Shown one piece after another: positions 1-12,000 of a DNA stretch of 64,000 nt (positions are counted from its first letter, which is position 1; every line of letters begins with the position of its first letter). Source of the DNA: Larimichthys crocea (lineage: Eukaryota; Chordata; Actinopteri; Sciaenidae); assembly GCF_000972845.2 (NCBI RefSeq), contig NC_040013.1, positions 1,602,642-1,666,641 of the forward strand, read 5' to 3'. The notes under the pieces are model-generated. The model saw only the letters and a list, made by a program, of their open reading frames with translations. It was not told where the DNA came from and did not search any database. Position numbers and translations under genes: made by a program.

Positions 1-1652
1 CGACCACACTAATGAATATGAGGTCAGCAGCTGGCTGTTTAACACGCTTTGTTTGAAATGTTTTCAGGGATGAGTGTAGTTTAAAATTCAGGAGACGCTT
101 TGTAGCAGAAAAATGGAAATCCAGTGCAGCTCATCATCTTCAAGTACAACAGAGGACTTCTCCGTCAGCGCATCCTCTCATTATGTAAAGCGCTCTTCAG
201 TTAAGAACTTTCCCTCGAGCAGATTCAGAGGAAAGATTTCAAGAAAATCCACAAATTAAAGAAAATAAACAATGCCAGCATCCACAAAACGTTACGGAAA
301 CGTTAGGGGTTGGTTATAAGGATCAGAACAAAGAGCGCACAACGAGATGACGCCGTTAAACGCTGGTCAAATAACTAATTTTGTTTCAGTTTACATGATT
401 CATTTATCGAAGTCCGTTATAATCAACTTCGATTTGTACGATGACGGATTACAGCTTTGTTCCCGGTGTTACCTCTCACTCTGCAGCTGCCTAAAACAAA
501 GCTCAGACACAGTCTGCTGAGGTGAGTTTAAGTGAATCCTCAGTCGTCTGTTCACACGCGAGCCAAACCGTTGAACTGGAGTTGCTGTTACACGCTCGTC
601 TTTATGTAACAACACTTGGTTCTGCAGGATTTATGTGTTCTGTATGTGCGCTCGTACCTTCTGCATGTATGTGATCGTGCTCGGGGTTTTTTTTTGTTCT
701 GCGTTTATTTTTAAACGTCTGAAATGAAGGTTATGTAAGTGGGCTAATCTGGACAGACTGCATTATAGCCCTGTAGACCTGCTGTGATTGAAAATGTCAG
801 TGCCGGGGGATGTCGAGGGGCTGTCCTAGATGAAGAAGCCCACGTTTGTCGAAGCCTGTTAGTCACAAAAAAAAAGAGCTCCGAGGACGGTTCGACTTTG
901 TCTAAAACATCTGAGTGAGAAGAACAGCAGCGCCCTCCTGACCTGCCAATGTTTGTTTCATTCTTGCTGCTTTGTTCTGCTGCACGCTCAAGGATGGCGA
1001 AGTGTGTGTGAGCGATCAGAGAGTGTTGTTTGCCGAGCTCTCCCTCTCTGGTCTTGTGCTGCCCTACACGCCGTCCTCTGATCTTGTCAACAGTGCAGCG
1101 CCACATCAACAGCTACCACACCTGTGACATGGTGTGAAAAGGTCACGGGCCAGCAGCTAAGCTCTTGGCCCGGAGCAGCAGCTTACAGCTTACACGCCCT
1201 CGACAACCCCCCGCTCACATTTAGAACAGACCGCCGCATGATGTGTCCGGCTGTGCATGCATCGGGGTTTTTTTAAATTTCCTCTGGGTGCTGTGGCGTG
1301 TCTGGTCAGCGAGCGCCAGCCTGTGTGACTGAGTCACGAAGTGTCGCGTGTGTGTATCCCAGACAACAACAACAGAAGCAGACCAGTCTGAAACCAGTCG
1401 GACCCAAACAAGACTGAGATTTTAAAGGAAAATCTAGAGGTGATGACACATTTCCCAACCATCCGTCATCTGCCCGGCAACAAGTGATTTATTCAGCTCC
1501 TGAATTCAAGTCTCTCTCTTGAACTAACTTCAGCTTTATCGCCTTCATAACGCATTTCAAACGACAAACAAACTCACCAAAACAGTCTTTGTTCATATCG
1601 TTCCAACAACCACCAACTCTGGTTTGGTCAAATAAAAAAACATTTATCCACA
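1..1652. other. ncor2 intronic sequence, nothing recognised
   Basis: Complex non-repetitive sequence with short T and A runs (for example 688-698). Minus-strand open frames here have no splice context or recognisable protein. I see no exon or repeat I can name. Confidence 0.6.
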
Positions 1653-1660
1653 GTTACCAC

Positions 1661-2247
1661 TAGGGCTGCCACGATTAGTCGATTAGTCACGATTACGTCG
1701 AACAAAATCGTCGACAATTTAGTAGTCGTCGCATCGTTTTTTTTACTTTGCTTTTCTCTTGAAACTGCGGCTGCAGCTTCCACTGCCACGTCTGCCTTCC
1801 TGTCACACACACATGCACAGTAGTGGTAATCGGCGTCAGGCCTGACTGTACCGTAAATGATACCCTAACACAGACCCTCCAGGAATTCACGATGTTGCGA
1901 TTTGCAACTTCAACGCAACTTCAGTGAATCCCCGTGAATTCAGTCAGGCGATTTTTCCGCAACTTCCGTGCAAGTCTGCCCGGGGGATTCAACTCGGCGG
2001 GTCAGGGACGGCCGCACGGTGCGGGAGGATCCCCTCGTGGGACCTCTCCCTGGCGCTGGCTGGCCTCTGCCGGGCACATTTCCTCCACGGCGGCTCTGGG
2101 TCGGCATGGAAAGACTCTGGGGCGAAGGTGGCTCACGGCTCCGTCCACGAGCTTTACAGCGCCTGCACACCCGCCCCTCTCCGGGACAGTCAATTTACGT
2201 ATGATCCGATTAGTCGACCATCAAAATAATCGTTTGTGGCAGCCCTA
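1661..2247. mobile_element. hAT-like non-autonomous element (587 bp) with GC-rich interior
   Basis: The ends are inverted repeats, TAGGGCTGCCACGATTAGTC at the left and the complement (...GTGGCAGCCCTA) at the right. They are flanked by an 8-bp target duplication with one mismatch (gttaccac at 1,653-1,660, gttagcac at 2,248-2,255). Eight-bp duplications and TAGGG..-type ends are typical of hAT elements. The outer about 90 bp on each side is AT-rich and hAT-like, but about 1,960-2,190 is strikingly GC-rich and unrelated. No transposase ORF is present. Confidence 0.8.
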
Positions 2248-2255
2248 GTTAGCAC

Positions 2256-2470
2256 AAACACTGTTTTGGTACGTCCTCCACTTGCTCAGATTTGGTTTAT
2301 GCACTTCTAAATGTGTAAAGATGCTGAATTGTTTTACAGTTTCTACGATCAGAAGTTTTATTTTGAAAATCCACAGCTTCTCTGTGCCGTTTATGTGTCT
2401 GACGTCCTGTCAGCTCGAGCTGCTCTGTGCATATTGATGGACAAAAACACAGACTAAACGTGCATCGTCA
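2256..2470. repeat. Dispersed repeat (TTTATTTTGAAAATCC...GTCAGCTCGAGCTGCTCTGTGC)
   Basis: The segment from about 2,345 to 2,440 recurs with moderate divergence at about 62,060-62,160, sharing TTTTATTTTGAAAATC, GTGTCTGAC, TCCTGTCAGCTCGAGCTGCT and CTGTGCA in the same order. A weaker relative of its left part lies at about 18,370-18,545. No ends, target duplication or coding capacity were identified, so the class is unknown. Confidence 0.55.
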
Positions 2471-3355
2471 TGACAATAATCAGGTGAGTAAACGAGAGGA
2501 ATTAAGTAGGTGTAAATAAAAACCCCATGATTCAAACTTCACCTAATGCAGCTCAGGCCTCCACACAACATCATCATTATAATAATCTGAGCATCATGTG
2601 ACGATGTCGCTGCTGTTCATAAACGCGCCACAGAGTCCTCGTTGTTGTCGGTGTGTCGTCCCTAATCGCTGAACAGAAGGTCACGAGTTCACGAGCCGGA
2701 GAGATTTATGGTCGAGTTTCAGTTCTTTACACATTTTTCTGTCTCCGGCTTCACTGGGAGTTAATTAACGATGTTTAAACATTAATTCACACCTGTCGGG
2801 GGAAGCCGGGTCGAAGAAGAGCGCAGGAGATCCACGTGTGTTTTTTAAATTGAACTATTTTTCTACATTTAATCTGTTACAACAATTTCACGTTTATTTA
2901 TCTGGTTACTTTGTTTATATAACTTAATCTTTATTTTTGGTTGTCTATGTATTTTATTATGCTTTATTTTTATTCTATTTTATATAACTAGTGATACATT
3001 TTAATGTGTTTAATAGTTATTTATTCATTTATTTTTTTTTTTATTTAATATACAGTTTTTTTAAATTTCTTTTATTATTTATTCTTTTTTAACCTCTGCT
3101 CATGGTGTTGGGATTGTCGGTAACAGTCTCTGAATCTCGGGCCGGGTCTTCTCTGGTGATGACGGGAACTTATGCTCAGCCCGGTCATGATGGAGATGGA
3201 GGCTCGGCTAACTCGTGTCTGTCTGTCAGGCAGGCGGTATACTGGTCACACGGTATAAATATCAGAGCTCGCTCTTTGAGCCATAAAAGGAAAGTTTGAC
3301 ATGCACGGAAATGTTTGGAGGTGACGTGACCTTAGACCAGAATCAATGACGCCGT
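2471..3355. other. Intronic sequence with T-rich tract
   Basis: 2,838-3,095 is very T/A-rich low-complexity DNA (runs of TTTATTT). The rest is unremarkable intron sequence with no supported feature. Confidence 0.6.
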
Positions 3356-3359
3356 GCTT

Positions 3360-3960
3360 CGGTCCGTGTGAGTCACCGTATGAGCGTCAGCTTTGTCTGC
3401 ATACTCCCTTTTTTCTTGCTGCTCTTTGTCCCTCCCTCCTCTCGCCCTTTGCCTCATTTCCATCTACACCTGCCCGCTATCGCTTGCTGCACTCGTCTCA
3501 GACATGACTTATATAACAGGCTTACGGCGCTCTGCGCTCTGACAGGAATTGCTGGCATTCCTGAATATTTCCCTGCTAGCGTAAGAGTCGATGTGTTTTT
3601 TCCTGTGCCCTCTCTCTGTTATTGGAGGATCTATTTACTGTTCCTCGGCTCCCCTGGCAGTTTGAAGCACTCTGTGTAATGTCAGGAACACCTCCCCATC
3701 AGCAGCTCTACGCTCTCCGAGTCGTATTGATGTGCAGTTCACAGTTTCATCCTCGCTCTCTTTGAAATCTAGGTCAGCTCCATTATTTATTAATTGCTGT
3801 TTCACAACTGCCTCAGTCTTCCCACTGCTACTGCTCGCAGAGCTCCATCTCCTACAACAAACACTCGGCCTCCTTCCAAGGCTGCTGCCAAACGCCGCCG
3901 CCGCCACCGCGGTGCGTCTAATAATATCCTTTGTGCCTCTGAAGGAGGCTGCCGGGATTA
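3360..3960. promoter_or_regulatory. Candidate conserved noncoding segment in ncor2 intron
   Basis: High-complexity, repeat-free sequence with balanced composition, including GGAATTGCTGGCATTCC (paired GGAAT/ATTCC, TEAD-like) near 3,544-3,562 and TTATTTATTAATTGC near 3,784. It reads like constrained intronic DNA rather than decayed repeat. This is an impression from one sequence; only cross-species alignment can establish it. Confidence 0.2.
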
Positions 3961-4101
3961 ATCACAAGACAAAAGATCTCAAGAAGACAGTCAGAATATT
4001 TGACTGGAGATGCTTCATGAATCAGAATCTGAAGCTCTGCTACATTACTGATTACTATATCGAGCCTGTATTCATACGTGTACTTGTTGCGTGTTCGTTA
4101 C

Positions 4102-4283
4102 CGACCTTCGCCATGTCCTCGGCCCCTCCCAGAGGCAGCTGTGGCCGGTGGGACGACTGCCTCATCAGAGACTCGGGTCCCATGTCCAAACGAGGCCGCT
4201 TGATGTCCGCGTACTCCACCTCCGATTGGCCGCTGGGCTCCGGCAGGTAGATGTGCTCATAGCGGATATGCTGCTCTTGTCCT
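4102..4283 (-). CDS. ncor2: ncor2 third coding exon (KRPRLDMGPESL)
   Basis: Acceptor gtgttgcag|A at 4,284 completes the Arg codon left by the previous exon. The exon reads GQEQHIRYEHIYLPEPSG, QSEVEYADIKRPRLDMGPES, LMRQSS... and ends ...GGAEDMAK. It aligns with human SQELHLRPESHSYLPELG...ESKRPRLELLPDPLLRPS...GSEDLTK. The donor is ambiguous: GTC G|gtaacg (end 4,102) is the better consensus, while AAG|gtcggt (end 4,106) places the boundary exactly where the human protein exon ends (LTK|D). Confidence 0.85.
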
Positions 4284-5759
4284 CTGCAACACAAACGCAC
4301 GTAGACAGCGGTGATTAATATAGGGCTCTACGGGAAGAAGTTATTAATACACATCCTGTGATGTAACAGCTGATGAAAGATAATCACAAGTGCAAAACTT
4401 TAATAATTTCAACATACTTGGACCACAGCTTCAGTTAGTAGTTATATGATGTGTTTATGAATAAAAATATGATACAGTACTGTGTTACTAACCTACACAG
4501 CAGTGTACAAAGTATCTAAAACGTAAAAGTGATAAAATAAATACAAAGATAAAACCATGTGATACTTTTATCAGACACCTGTGGCTGCAAGTAACGATTC
4601 ATTTCATTATTGCTTGATCTCGTTTTGTTGATTATTCGATTAGTTTAGTCCACAAATTATCAGGAGGACCCAAAAATATTCAGTTCATCGTCACAGAGGA
4701 CGAAAGAAACCAGAAAACTTCTCGTCCGAGGAGCCGAAAACTGAAACTCATTAGATCATCAAAATAATAGAACAACAGAATGTTTGAGCAGATTCATGAC
4801 AAAAACAAAGTGTGGGAGCTTTTAAGATAATTAATAATAACTAAATTAAATAATTGATTAATCGGCAAAATACAAACAAAAACAACCAGTACACCGGTGT
4901 TCAAACTGTGGAAAAATTCAAATGATTACCAAAGATGACGGCGTACAAAAGAGTACACAGACAGTCTGTCAGTGATGCGTGTCGGTGATATTTATAAACA
5001 GAATACACGCCGCTTATGAAAGAGGAAGTTTCTGTAATTAGAGCGTGTTTACGAAGCGCTCGAAAGTGCACCGTGAGGTCACGAGCGGAGAAGTTCCTCA
5101 AACGTGATTTGTTTCCTCGCTGCTGTCCGGACGGTCGACACGTCGCAGCACAAACAAAGTTACAATAAATAAATGAACGAATATAAACTGTGCGATCACT
5201 GGAAGATAATATAAAATACGTTTGAGCGTTTCTTGTGATTTTTGTTTGTTGGGTTCACGTTAATTTTAGCACGTGCATACGTCAAAATGTGACCGTGAAA
5301 CGAACGCATCAAAAACTATAAATACTACAAATAAATACTCTAGTTAAGAATGTGCCTCCTGTGTGAACTGTCCACAGTGATGATACCTGATATTTTCTGA
5401 GGTGGCACATGGTGTAAAAAGTTTGAGAAACACTGAACTGGTATGTCCTTTACTTTATTTAATACTCTGGAATATAATGTGTGAGAGACCAGAGCAGACC
5501 TCGACAGGAGAAAACACAAAAATGAGACTTAATCAATTAAATCAATGGACGTGATATAATTAAATTAAGCGTGACACGCTGGGCTGATGTCCCAGGTCAA
5601 ATAACGCGAAGGCGTTGTCGATATTGATCGTCTCACTGCTTCATGACGGCCTCGTCAAATCCTCAAAGTCGATACAGGCGACGTTTAACCACGCGGAGAC
5701 ACGTTTGGTGACAGTTACAGCTTCAGAACGGGCTGACCTAAATCTGTACTGCTGTGTGC

Positions 5760-5802
<43 letters not shown>

Positions 5803-5973
5803 CAGCTGGTTCAAACAGAATCATCGTAATCGCTGAAGACCATTTTCTTTCTGTAAAACGGGAACATGCGCTCGCTCCGTAATGGAAAGTGGAAAGAAAG
5901 GGAAGCGAGAACATTGGAAACGGTGACTCACTGTAACACCACCAATCTAATGCTTTCAAATATAGCAGCATAT

Positions 5974-6037
<64 letters not shown>

Positions 6038-9000
6038 TGTGTGGTTCTGTAGGCACCGCTAGGTGCTTTGTTTACGCTCGGAGTACGAGCTGTGGCGCTC
6101 CCTGTACTGTACCCCAAAGCTGGAGCTGATCTGGAGGGCCAGGAATGCTAACAACTACACTAAGGAGGAGGAGGGGGAAGCACCATCCTGTAATGTGATC
6201 TGGGCATCATCTGCTGCATATGTGTGTGTGTGTGTGTGTGTGTAGTCGAATGACAGCTTCCGAACGTTAACTGCACCAGCTACTTCGATCTAAGAAATTT
6301 TATTAGCCCGCTTGTAAATGGCTCTCAAGTCGGCCCTGGAGGCGAACGTCAGAACATCAGTGACTTTTGCTGCCGGCGTCAGAATGGAAGTGGCTTCTGA
6401 AGAGAAGAGGGAAAACACAAACCATAATTGCTGGTCCAGGACCCACAATGGCCTAGTGTGTGGTTTCTATCTGTGCCAAAGAGCACGGAGCATGTCTCTG
6501 CCTCGTAGGGTGCCGCTGGCGTAAAAAAGACGGAGACCATCCTCAGACTGCGCCACAGATTTATAGAGGACGAATATGTCGTGTCACTTACACGTTTAAA
6601 ACTCCTTTAAAGACTTGCAGAAGCAAGAATCTGAAGAATTGAGACGCAGATTTAAAATTCCCGACTCTCACGTCTTCAAATATTGGCAGAGTCTTCAAGC
6701 TCGGCCCGGTTCTCTTCTTGAATCTGTGCTGAAGCTCAGTTTTGGACTCTACAGAGATAAGTGGCAAAACTGACAGTTAACCTGAGAGCCAACTTTAAAA
6801 ATAAAAACAAAACAGAAAGTGGAGTTAAATATGTAACTTTGGCTCAGCTGCTGTGTGGCAGATGTTTTGTCTCCGCCCCAAATTGGCAGATTTTTGGCCG
6901 TACATATGAAGAACATTCACAGTTCTCTCGTCATAACAGCGATAATTTGGCACGGTACCACCGGATCTCTGTCTTAGCCAATGACAGCGTAAAGAATCTC
7001 AAAGCCAGAAATATGTCGCCGCCATGATGGATGTACTGCTTCTTCACCTCCACACAGCAAAGACATGAATCATCGGTGAACCCGAGCCGGGCTGAATGAC
7101 GCCTGGCTGCTCAAACTAACCATCTGTGACGACACCCACCTGTCAATCAAAGCGTCCCCGCTCTTAACCCTGCATAACTTTAAGCCTTAATATAATGTGA
7201 ACAGGTGAGTTGTATATAAATTCACCCTCAGTACAGTTGTCATGAACGGGGAAATTAGCTACAGAGACCAAAACTGTTTTTTGTACCAGGCTGTAAACAT
7301 GTTTATTTCTGCTGTGAAGTTTTGAACATGGGGACTTATGGAGACTGACTCACTTCTGGAGCCAGCCTCAGGTGGACGTTAGAGGAACTGCAGCTTCCAT
7401 ATCGGCTTCATTTACCAGCAATGGAGGTTAAACCACTTGGTCTTGGTCTCAGTTTATTTTGAAAAATGACTAGATACATCCGGAGACATTTTTCAGTAAT
7501 CCAGTTACCCCAAAAAATGTGTCCACAAGCAAAAAAATGAGTAAAAAAAACAAACATCTATGGGAAGGAGGAGACAGAGGAAGAACAACAACATCGTCTC
7601 CCATCACTCCTCGATGGGACCGGCTCGTTACAGAGAAACAAGCTCCGGTCTCGCACTGCAGGTCGTATCATTTTATGTCCTCATGTTAATCGGCCCAGAC
7701 CTCGAAGGCCGCTCCGTGAAAATATCGTCTTCAGTTGGGAACCGCTGGATTAGTGATACTACAAGAGGCCATGCCCTTAACTTCATCAACTGGCAACCAG
7801 TTGTGGACCTCAGACATATCCAAACTGAACAACCTGAATAACTAATAAAAAAATCTGCACGTTTAGACGTCGTCTGTGTCGCGGAGGAAAGCAATTCATC
7901 CTGGATGTTTGTAGAAACTCGAAAAATAGGGGGACTAAATTAATACCCAGATGGTGTGTGACTACTCTCCCCCCTCCGAACACATTTTTCTCATTCATTC
8001 AGTCGCACACACACTTCCTCGTCTCCATAGAGGGTTGGCACTTACATAATCACATCATCAAGCTCGAGCCCACCACCCCCCTCGTCTCTTCCCCCTCTCT
8101 CTTTCTCCCTGTCCCTCTTGTGAGCGTGCAGAATAATCTGATCCCCGGGGAGGATTTGTCTGGAGGATGAGAGAGGGAAAGAGATGTGTGGAGAGGTGGA
8201 GGGAAGGAGGGGAAGGAGAGGAGGGGAGGGGAAGGCTACACAACACAACATCCCCTCTGGAGCTCCGTTACTTTCTCACAGGTTGCACCGAGCTCGGAGA
8301 TGCGTGTGCGCAGAAAGCAGTGCGTTGTTGCTGAAAGCTGCCGATCTCCTCTGGTGCTCCCCAGCTGTGTGACGGCTGACGAGAGAAGCCGGGATAAAGT
8401 GCACCACAGCTGGGATGAATGAAAATGACAACGTGCACAGAAGAGGAGGGAGGGGAGGGTGGAGTCGAAAAACTCTGTGGCCAAAAACAACGACAGGCGG
8501 AGAGAGATTTACAACCGCTGAACGCTGGATAAGATAAGATAAAAACCTGCATCACAGGCTCCAACAATCATCAGACCGACATAAGACACCTCTGGCTACA
8601 TTAGTGATTAATCATTTCCTCAGTTAATTGACTCGTTTGGTCCAAAATGTCAACGTGGCGCCGTGAAAAATGTCTTGTTTTGTCTACAACTCAAGAAATA
8701 TTCAGTTCACTGTCAGGGAACCAAAGAAAGCAGAAAATATTCACGTGAGGAGCTGAAATCTGAGAATTTCTTTCTTTGAATAAACGACTGAAAATTATCA
8801 ATCAATTATCCATCGAATAGAATACTAATAAATATATGGAGTGATACAGTACGTTCAGGCAAAGAGACATAAACAAAGAGGTTTGTTTCAGTGGTTAAGT
8901 GACATGGACAGTGAATGAGAGTGAGCGAGCGCCTCGATAAAGCTGGTTAATCAGAGTTTATTCTGCTGCCTTTAGTTCATTACTTTATAAAGACCAAAAG

Positions 9001-12000
9001 GTCTTGACTAAAAGCTGACAAAAAACATAAGGCAGACATTTTTTTTTACTGATATTCACTTGACAAGAAGAAGTTTAATTTGGTTTGTTTCGGCCTCAAT
9101 AAAGTCGGAATTTAGAGAAATAAAAAAAAGTTAAAGCAGCTTCTAAATCCGAGTCTGACTGAAATTTATGCTGCGAAATAGAAACAATAGAAATGAGTCC
9201 GATGGTTTGAGAGAGCAGCGGTTGAGTGACACAGACAGTGAATGAGAGTGAGCGAGCGTAGGCCTCAAAGTCGTTAATCTGATTGTGTCACAGCAGATCC
9301 TGTCTGAATGTAGCCTAAGACTCTAAATCTTAGTAAAAAGTTGCCAGTTTATTTAATAGTTGACAAACTAATCAACTAATCATTGCAGCAACATCAAAGA
9401 ACATCTAAATATGAATAACATCACAACATAAATAAATGAAATGCAGCCTTTTTACTTGAGTTTTGGGGCCTTTTTTTGACATTTATTTCTGAGAGAGACG
9501 GGAAGGAAAAGAGGGGATGACATCTAGCAAAGGGACACAAGTGGGAATCGAACCCTGGGCCCCGTGGCGAGTCCTGAGCTTTTGTATATGGGGGGGCATG
9601 CTCGACCAGGTGAGCTACCAGGGCAGCCCATGAAAGCTATTTCCAATCAATCCGCCTGATAAGTTCCAGAGCGTGGAACTCGTAACGTAGACAGAGGTGG
9701 GAAAAAAACAATCAACTCTTACATGCAGCATCCTCCAATTTTGAGTGATTCAGCAGTGAAGTCATTAAAATGAATTCAAACGTCAGTTACAGTAACGCGA
9801 CACGCCTCTTCAGGCGCTCTGCACTCGTTCTGCATCACTGCAGCAGATCTGTTTGCACTCCGCTCTCAGTCCTGAGAAAAGAAACGCTCCGTCTCGTTGC
9901 GCTCGCTGTAAAATGTATTCACTCCCTTTTTCTCTCTGTCTCTCTCTCGAGTAGCCGGGGTGATCTCAGACAGATGGGAAGAGGCGGAGTGACTGAGATA
10001 CTGCCTGGAGTAAAAAAAAAAGAGGAGGTTGAAACAAACAACTAGCGCACAGTGGCTCACCAGTGATTACCCCGGAGTGCTTCTCTGACCTGTAATTAGG
10101 GGGAATTTGGAGCATTAACTAAACAGCACATTTTCACCTCGTCCTCAGACCAAAACAATGAAAGAAAGCTTCGATAAATCATCCTGCAGAAGAGATAATG
10201 GCATTTTTCTGAGGCCGTGTTAGCGCTTACACATGGTGTGCAGAATCACTGAGACTTATGGACAAGTTTGCATCCGAGAGTAAATTGAAGGATTGCACCA
10301 TTCAGCCTGTGAATGAGGGCTTCAGCTGGAAGTCCTCTAAAGGAAGGCCCGATATATTCAACCCAATCTCCACCCGCCCACAGACGGTGTCCACAAAGAG
10401 ACGCCGGCTCGCTGAGAGTCTCCTTATCTGCTGAAAAATGACTTCAATGTCACGCTGTGAGAAAAGCTGCACAAGGCGTCTGTCTCACCGATGACTGAAT
10501 GAAGGATGTCGAGGCCGGTGAGTACAACAGTAGAACAGCTCCGTGCTTTACGTCGAACGACCATAATCCCAGCCGACTGACGGTTAAAGACGCCGACACA
10601 ACATGCAGATCGTTGTCTTACCATCTTCTATCGGCTAAAACGGATCCGGACGGACCATCGGGAACGCCGGGAGAATTCCCAGCAGGCCCGGCAAGCTGAT
10701 TATCAACACCTCAGAGCTGCTGTTAACCTGACAGTGTGATCTCAACTAAATATTCAGAGCAGGGAGCGGATTAGAAAGCAGGACAGTGACCCTAAATGCT
10801 GAGACGTGGTCTATGTTTAAAAAAGAGAATAAACAGATAAGAGCAGGTTTACTCGTTTACTCTTTTCTGTCAGGTGGAAACATTTCCAGTTATCAGAGCT
10901 GCAGAGTCTCATGATGATGGATGATGGAGTTCTGAAAAAAGAAGTTGCAAACGAGATAAGATATGAATATTTACTCCAGTTGCCTAACAACTCTCATGTT
11001 ATTACAGCGGTGCGTTGGTGGTGGACAGTCACAGCAGCTCTGAACACTTTTAAGACTTTTTTTGACACAAGTCTCCGTCTGTTTTGTGTCCAAACATGGA
11101 CGTAGAAGGGTGGAGATCAGACTACCTGAAGCTGGAAAAAAAATACTCTTTCCAAGGATCTGTTCAGAGGTCTGCTCTGTGCATCCTTTCTTGGCATTTG
11201 TGGATCAAATGGAAGCAGAAAATGTAACCCTGTAAGACGGTACAAACCGTCTGTTGTCTCAGGGAAAGCAAGATCTCTCCACAATAAGATGGAGGAGCTA
11301 ACAACGCTGACCAGGAGAGTGCAGCATCACAGAGACGAGGCTGAATGAATCACGGAGGACTCGCTGAAGACAGGCAGGCGAGCAGGGAGACACCTCGTTT
11401 CCAGCCGATTTCTAGTCAAATAAATTCTCTCTTCAAAGTTCACTTTGCTTCTTCCATGACAATCAGCTGAGGAGAATAAAACGGTCCTGAGACTTATCTT
11501 CTGATCCTCTGTGCATCATGCACAATTCATGGCACGCATGTTAATTATTCATGAGCACTCATCCTCAAAAAAGCATGGCGATATAAATAATGAACACCTT
11601 CGGTAGGTACAAGTCTCCAGAGAGAAAGTCCTGTACATACAATGCTGTGGCTCTGCAGAGCCATTTAACATTACACAGGATGCCAATTACATAAATTACA
11701 TAAGGATCAGACTGGGGGAGGGACGCCTACGTGACGCGTCCACTGAGCGCGAGCTTTGTCCCTTTGTCCACGTCAGGACTGGGCAAGGACAAAGACATTA
11801 AAGAGCCAATACGACCGATTTAACGTGAACGGTACGTTATTCTTACACCGACTTACAGCGAACTAGAGCTGTTGTTGATTAACCGATTATTAATCTTGAT
11901 AAATCGATTATATTCTCTGATTCCAGCTCCTCAGTGTGAACATTTCTTGGTGTGTTTCACCTTCGATGACAGTAAACTTAATATATTTGGATTGTGGACA

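Noticed and set aside
1960..2190. GC-rich block as rRNA or ITS fragment
   Set aside because: No conserved 18S/5.8S/28S motif recognised; it lies inside a hAT element, so capture of unknown DNA is the safer description.
3732..4250. 172-codon plus-strand open frame
   Set aside because: Overlaps and is antisense to the genuine ncor2 third coding exon.
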